NCBI GenBank assembly: GCA_937944035.1
Contig: CALDZQ010000300.1
Span: 1 to 8,989, forward strand
DNA: 8,989 bases
Direction of reading: 5' to 3'
From: an uncultured Neomegalonema sp.
GTDB taxonomy: Bacteria > Pseudomonadota > Alphaproteobacteria > Rhodobacterales > Rhodobacteraceae
A program made the translations under genes and the position numbers. Positions 6,393 to 8,989 of this stretch are shown one piece after another. The notes beneath the pieces are model-generated. The model searched no databases and had not been told where the DNA came from. It was given only the letters and a program-made list of their open reading frames with translations. Numbering within the stretch: position 1 is the stretch's first letter; the number at the start of each line of letters is the position of its first letter.

Positions 6393-7037
6393 ATGGACTG
6401 GGAACTGGCAATCGACCGACACCGAAATGCTCTGCTGCGGATCGCAGCGGCGCTTTTTGCGATGGCGGGGATCACGGCGGGATGCGTTGTGGCAACGGTT
6501 CCCAGACGGGTGCATCTGGCGATTTTGAGCGTATTGCGGCCAGCGGAGGCGGCTTTGCGCCGGTTGGTTCTGATTTACGGGCGGGATATGACGGTTGAGC
6601 CGCGTGCGCCGAGCGTGATGCCGGTGGGGCGGATTGTCCGTGGAAAAGCTGTGCGGTTGCCGGTTTTCCGGCTGTTCGACCCCAGAAAACGGGTCGGATT
6701 TCAGCGGTTGCGCACGGTTAAAAACGGACCGCGTTTCAGCATTTTCGGCGTTGACGAGCCTGATTTCACGGTCGTGCCGGAGCCGACGCCAGACGATCCG
6801 GTTGACGCGATGCGGATTATGCGGCGGCTTGAGGCGCTGCACCGCGCGTTGAATGATGTGCCGGGACAGGCGCGCCGCCTCGCACGGATGATGGCAAAGG
6901 AAGGGCGCAAGTATCGCCGCCCGATGCGCCCCGGCCGACCGCCCGGCCATCGGGCGCGGGCCGTGCATCCGGTAGATTCTGTCTTGTCGGATTGCCACGC
7001 TCTCGCGCTTTACGTCTTAGCTCCGCCGGATACGTGA
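6393..7037 (+). CDS. Conserved-looking membrane-anchored protein of unknown function
   Basis: A 214-residue protein that I cannot assign to a named family; it resembles uncharacterised alphaproteobacterial proteins starting MDWxLAI-R. Residues about 13-36 are hydrophobic (LRIAAALFAMAGITAGCVVA) and form one likely transmembrane helix. A second, amphipathic stretch (45-65) follows. The middle is basic, and the C-terminal part (about 150-190) is Arg/Met/Pro-rich and ends in DCHALALYVLAPPDT, so the bulk is probably a peripheral domain. The frame is open back to 6243, but the ATG at 6393 is preferred. It follows a good promoter by about 24 nt and has GAGTGG 6 nt upstream; the 50 extra residues would start inside the divergent ABC gene and look non-coding. 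It is transcribed alone and converges on pccB. Confidence 0.7.
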   Translation: MDWELAIDRHRNALLRIAAALFAMAGITAGCVVATVPRRVHLAILSVLRPAEAALRRLVLIYGRDMTVEPRAPSVMPVGRIVRGKAVRLPVFRLFDPRKRVGFQRLRTVKNGPRFSIFGVDEPDFTVVPEPTPDDPVDAMRIMRRLEALHRALNDVPGQARRLARMMAKEGRKYRRPMRPGRPPGHRARAVHPVDSVLSDCHALALYVLAPPDT

Positions 7038-7069
7038 CGGACGAACCGGGATAATCCGATGACTGATGA

Positions 7070-7089
7070 CTTCCGCCACAGCGCGGAAG
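7070..7089. terminator. Stem-loop between convergent genes
   Basis: CTTCCGC (7070-7076) pairs perfectly with GCGGAAG (7083-7089) around a 6-nt loop, in the 73-nt gap between the ends of the convergent 214-residue protein gene and pccB. It could terminate both transcripts. Only a short T-run follows on the plus side and none on the minus side, so the call is tentative. Confidence 0.4.
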
Positions 7090-7110
7090 CCGTTTCGTGC
7101 TGCGCCGGGA

Positions 7111-8643
7111 TCAGAGCGGGATGTTGTCGTGCTTTTTATACGGCAGATCGACATGCTTGTTACGCAGGGCCGCAAATGCACGGCAGATTCGGCGGCGGGT
7201 GCTGTGCGGCATGATGACTTCGTCGATAAAGCCCCGCTCGGCAGCGACGAACGGGTTGGCGAAACGGTCTTCGTAGTTTTTGGTACGCTCGGCGATCTTG
7301 TCGGAATCGCCCAACTCGCTGCGATAGAGGATTTCCGTCGCGCCTTTTGCGCCCATCACAGCGATCTCTGCCGTTGGCCATGCGTAGTTCACATCGGCCC
7401 CGATATGCTTTGAAGACATCACATCATACGCCCCGCCATAAGCCTTGCGGGTGATGAGGGTGACTTTCGGGACGGTGGCTTCGGCAAATGCGTAGAGGAG
7501 TTTCGCGCCATGCTTGATGATACCGCCATATTCCTGCGACGTGCCGGGCAGGAAGCCGGGGACATCAACGAGGGTGAGGAGCGGGATGTCGAACGCGTCG
7601 CAAAACCGCACGAAACGCGCGGCTTTGCGGCTGGAATCAATATCAAGACAGCCCGCGAGGACCATCGGCTGGTTTGCGACGATGCCGACGGTGCGGCCCT
7701 CAAGACGGCAAAAGCCGATCAGCATGTTCTTGGCGAAATTAGCCTGAACCTCGAAGAAATCATTCTCATCGGAGATTTTCAGGATCAATTCGCGCATGTC
7801 ATAGGGCTGGTTGGGGTTGTCGGGGACCAGCGTGTCGAGGCTCATATCAATGCGTTCAGCCGCGTCGTGGAACGGGCGTTCGGGAACGCCGTCGCGGGAA
7901 TTGAGGGGCAGATAATCGAAAAACCGGCGCATCTGGGCCAGCGCCTCGACATCATTGGCGAAGGAACCATCGGCCACGGAGGATTTCGAGGTATGGGTAC
8001 GCGCACCGCCCAGCTCTTCGGCGGTGACGATCTCGTTTGTGACGGTTTTGACCACATCCGGTCCGGTCACGAACATGTAGGAGCTGTCCTCGACCATGAA
8101 GATGAAGTCGGTCATTGCGGGGGAATACACCGCCCCGCCCGCGCACGGCCCCATAATCAGACTGATCTGCGGCACGACGCCGGAGGCTTTGACGTTACGC
8201 AGGAACACATCCGCATACCCCGCAAGCGAGGCGACGCCCTCTTGAATCCGTGCGCCGCCGGAATCATTCAGGCCAATGACAGGCGCACCGTTGCGCACGG
8301 CCATGTCCATGATTTTACATATCTTTTGGGCGTGGGTCTCGGACAGCGAGCCGCCGAAAACGGTGAAATCCTGACTGAAGACATAGACCATGCGGCCGTT
8401 GATCGTGCCCCAGCCTGTGACGACGCCGTCTCCGGCGGGCTTGGTGTCTTCCATCCCGAAATCGGTGCAGCGATGGGTGACGAACATATCGTATTCTTCG
8501 AACGAGCCTTCATCGAGAAGCAATTCGAGCCGCTCCCGCGCGGTGAGTTTGCCTTTTTCGTGCTGCTTGACGATGCGCGCGGCCCCGCCGCCCATTCGTG
8601 CATCTTCGCGGCGTTGTTCAAGCTGTTCGAGCACCGTTCTCAT
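7111..8643 (-). CDS. pccB: Propionyl-CoA carboxylase beta (carboxyltransferase) subunit
   Basis: A 510-residue protein with full-length crotonase-fold carboxyltransferase homology. It transfers the carboxyl group from carboxybiotin to propionyl-CoA, giving methylmalonyl-CoA, in the cytoplasm with a biotin-carrying alpha subunit. That subunit is not in the window. The N-terminal half carries GKLTARERLELLLDEGSFEE (31-50), NDSGGARIQEG (126-136) and GPCAGGAVYSPAMTD (165-179), where G169-G170-A171 should form the acyl-CoA oxyanion hole. The C-terminal half has DVPGFLPGTSQEYGGII (360-376), RKAYGGAYDVM (399-409) with the second oxyanion hole at G403-G404, and NYAWPTAEIAVMGAKGA (419-435). The ATG at 8643 has AAGGA (complement of 8653-8657) 9 nt upstream. 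No defect is seen. Propionyl-CoA is the likeliest substrate, but acetyl- or methylcrotonyl-type paralogues are similar. Confidence 0.93.
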   Translation of the reverse strand: MRTVLEQLEQRREDARMGGGAARIVKQHEKGKLTARERLELLLDEGSFEEYDMFVTHRCTDFGMEDTKPAGDGVVTGWGTINGRMVYVFSQDFTVFGGSLSETHAQKICKIMDMAVRNGAPVIGLNDSGGARIQEGVASLAGYADVFLRNVKASGVVPQISLIMGPCAGGAVYSPAMTDFIFMVEDSSYMFVTGPDVVKTVTNEIVTAEELGGARTHTSKSSVADGSFANDVEALAQMRRFFDYLPLNSRDGVPERPFHDAAERIDMSLDTLVPDNPNQPYDMRELILKISDENDFFEVQANFAKNMLIGFCRLEGRTVGIVANQPMVLAGCLDIDSSRKAARFVRFCDAFDIPLLTLVDVPGFLPGTSQEYGGIIKHGAKLLYAFAEATVPKVTLITRKAYGGAYDVMSSKHIGADVNYAWPTAEIAVMGAKGATEILYRSELGDSDKIAERTKNYEDRFANPFVAAERGFIDEVIMPHSTRRRICRAFAALRNKHVDLPYKKHDNIPL

Positions 8644-8677
8644 GAATGCGTTTCCTTATGCGCGGGGACTTTTTACC

Positions 8678-8706
8678 GTATTAACCTTGGATTTGCTGCA
8701 CCGCAA
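8678..8706 (-). promoter_or_regulatory. Possible promoter for pccB
   Basis: Read on the minus strand, TTGCGG (complement of 8701-8706) and TAATAC (complement of 8678-8683) are 17 nt apart. This places a start near 8671, about 28 nt before the ATG and just upstream of its ribosome binding site. The -10 match is modest. No other candidate with better spacing is visible before the transposase. Confidence 0.4.
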
Positions 8707-8710
8707 GACA

Positions 8711-8740
8711 GGGATCACTTGTGGGTTTGCACATGGTCCC
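8711..8740. promoter_or_regulatory. 11-bp imperfect hairpin/dyad upstream of pccB
   Basis: GGGATCA (8711-8717) pairs with TGGTCCC (8734-8740), with one T-G wobble. After a 2-nt bulge, TGTG (8720-8723) pairs with CACA (8730-8733) around a 6-nt loop. It sits directly upstream of the pccB -35-like box and about 100 nt beyond the transposase stop. It could be an operator, part of the insertion-sequence end, or a terminator of plus-direction transcription. The dyad contains TTTGCA (8726-8731), and TTTGC recurs at 8692-8696. Nothing in the sequence decides between these roles. Confidence 0.35.
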
Positions 8741-8989
8741 CGCCCTCGTGTTTTTCCGTATCTTGAAGACGAGACCAGTCATTCTCTGCGCAGTCAGATG
8801 ATGACAGCGCCTTGCCGATCTTTAGAGTATCCGTTATGCGCAAGGCTGATTATTTGTCCATTCGCGGTTATCTCTGACGAGTGCGTTAGCGAGTGTAATG
8901 AGTTTACGCATAGCGGCTGTGATTGCGACTTTGGGCGGTTTTCCCGCTTTGATGTGACGATCATATTGTTGTTTGAGATCGGGGTTAAA
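8741..8989 (-). mobile_element. Terminal part of an IS110-family insertion sequence, boundary uncertain
   Basis: The transposase fragment shows that an IS110-type element enters from the right edge. These elements usually lack terminal inverted repeats and target duplications, so the left limit cannot be read directly; 8741 is only a guess placed after the upstream dyad of pccB. Within 8741-8833 there is no open reading frame of note. A 7-bp inverted repeat, GCCTTGC (8809-8815) and GCAAGGC (8840-8846), spans the transposase stop. The end could lie anywhere from about 8707 to 8833. Confidence 0.4.
8834..8989 (-). CDS. IS110-family transposase, C-terminal fragment
   Basis: The last 51 codons plus TAA (complement of 8834-8836) of a gene that continues beyond the window. 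The stretch from FNPDLKQQYDRHIKAGK to AAMRKLITLANALVRD is the characteristic end of the IS110/IS116/IS902 transposase domain: 'NP.l...y.r....GKp.kvA..A.mRKLi...Nal.rd'. IS110 enzymes combine a RuvC-like DEDD domain with a C-terminal domain carrying a catalytic serine and are guided by an element-encoded bridge RNA. Those domains lie outside the window. Whether the element is intact cannot be judged. Confidence 0.88.
   Translation of the reverse strand, partial: FNPDLKQQYDRHIKAGKPPKVAITAAMRKLITLANALVRDNREWTNNQPCA

Noticed and set aside
7510..8766. Long plus-strand open frame (418 codons) opposite pccB
   Set aside because: It is antisense to a clear, full-length pccB. Long mirror frames are expected in GC-rich coding DNA.
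8786..8793. CTGCGCAG perfect palindrome
   Set aside because: At eight bases with no loop or partner site, it is common by chance in GC-rich DNA.

Overview
The window looks like chromosomal DNA of a Gram-negative bacterium, most likely an alphaproteobacterium. This is inferred from the GC-rich coding sequence, the propionyl-CoA carboxylase beta gene and the ABC transporter/cyclic-nucleotide-binding gene pair. No rRNA or other taxonomic marker is present, so the assignment is tentative.

Bases 1-3171 (plus strand) form a compact gene cluster that reads as a biosynthetic locus for a ribosomally made, post-translationally modified peptide (RiPP). In order it holds the 3' end of a YcaO-domain gene, a TfuA-like gene overlapping it by 4 nt, a cytosolic HEAGH zinc metallopeptidase gene overlapping TfuA by 37 nt, and a 312-codon gene. 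The last protein has a long acidic N-terminal region, then 13 perfect tandem copies of the hexapeptide RAMMQS and a His/Asp-rich tail. YcaO plus TfuA is the known enzyme pair for peptide-backbone thioamidation. The repeat protein is therefore a strong candidate multi-core precursor, and the peptidase a candidate for releasing the cores. This is the most interesting part of the window. A stem-loop with a T-tract and an overlapping promoter-like sequence lie between the enzyme genes and the precursor gene, suggesting separate control of the precursor.

Bases 3183-6244 (minus strand) converge on the RiPP cluster. They encode an 864-residue ABC transporter subunit with an expanded, degenerate nucleotide-binding domain, and a 158-residue cyclic-nucleotide-binding protein that overlaps it by 10 nt. 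The two are translationally coupled. Whether they export the RiPP product is unknown.

Bases 6245-6392 are a divergent promoter region. Bases 6393-7037 (plus) encode a 214-residue membrane-anchored protein of unknown function. Bases 7111-8643 (minus) encode the carboxyltransferase beta subunit of propionyl-CoA carboxylase, with a clear ribosome binding site, a promoter-like sequence and an upstream stem-loop. Bases 8834-8989 (minus) are the C-terminal 51 codons of an IS110-family transposase running off the window edge, so a mobile element flanks the metabolic gene. No tRNA, rRNA or CRISPR array was seen. The longest gene-free stretch is 8644-8833 (190 bases), described below.
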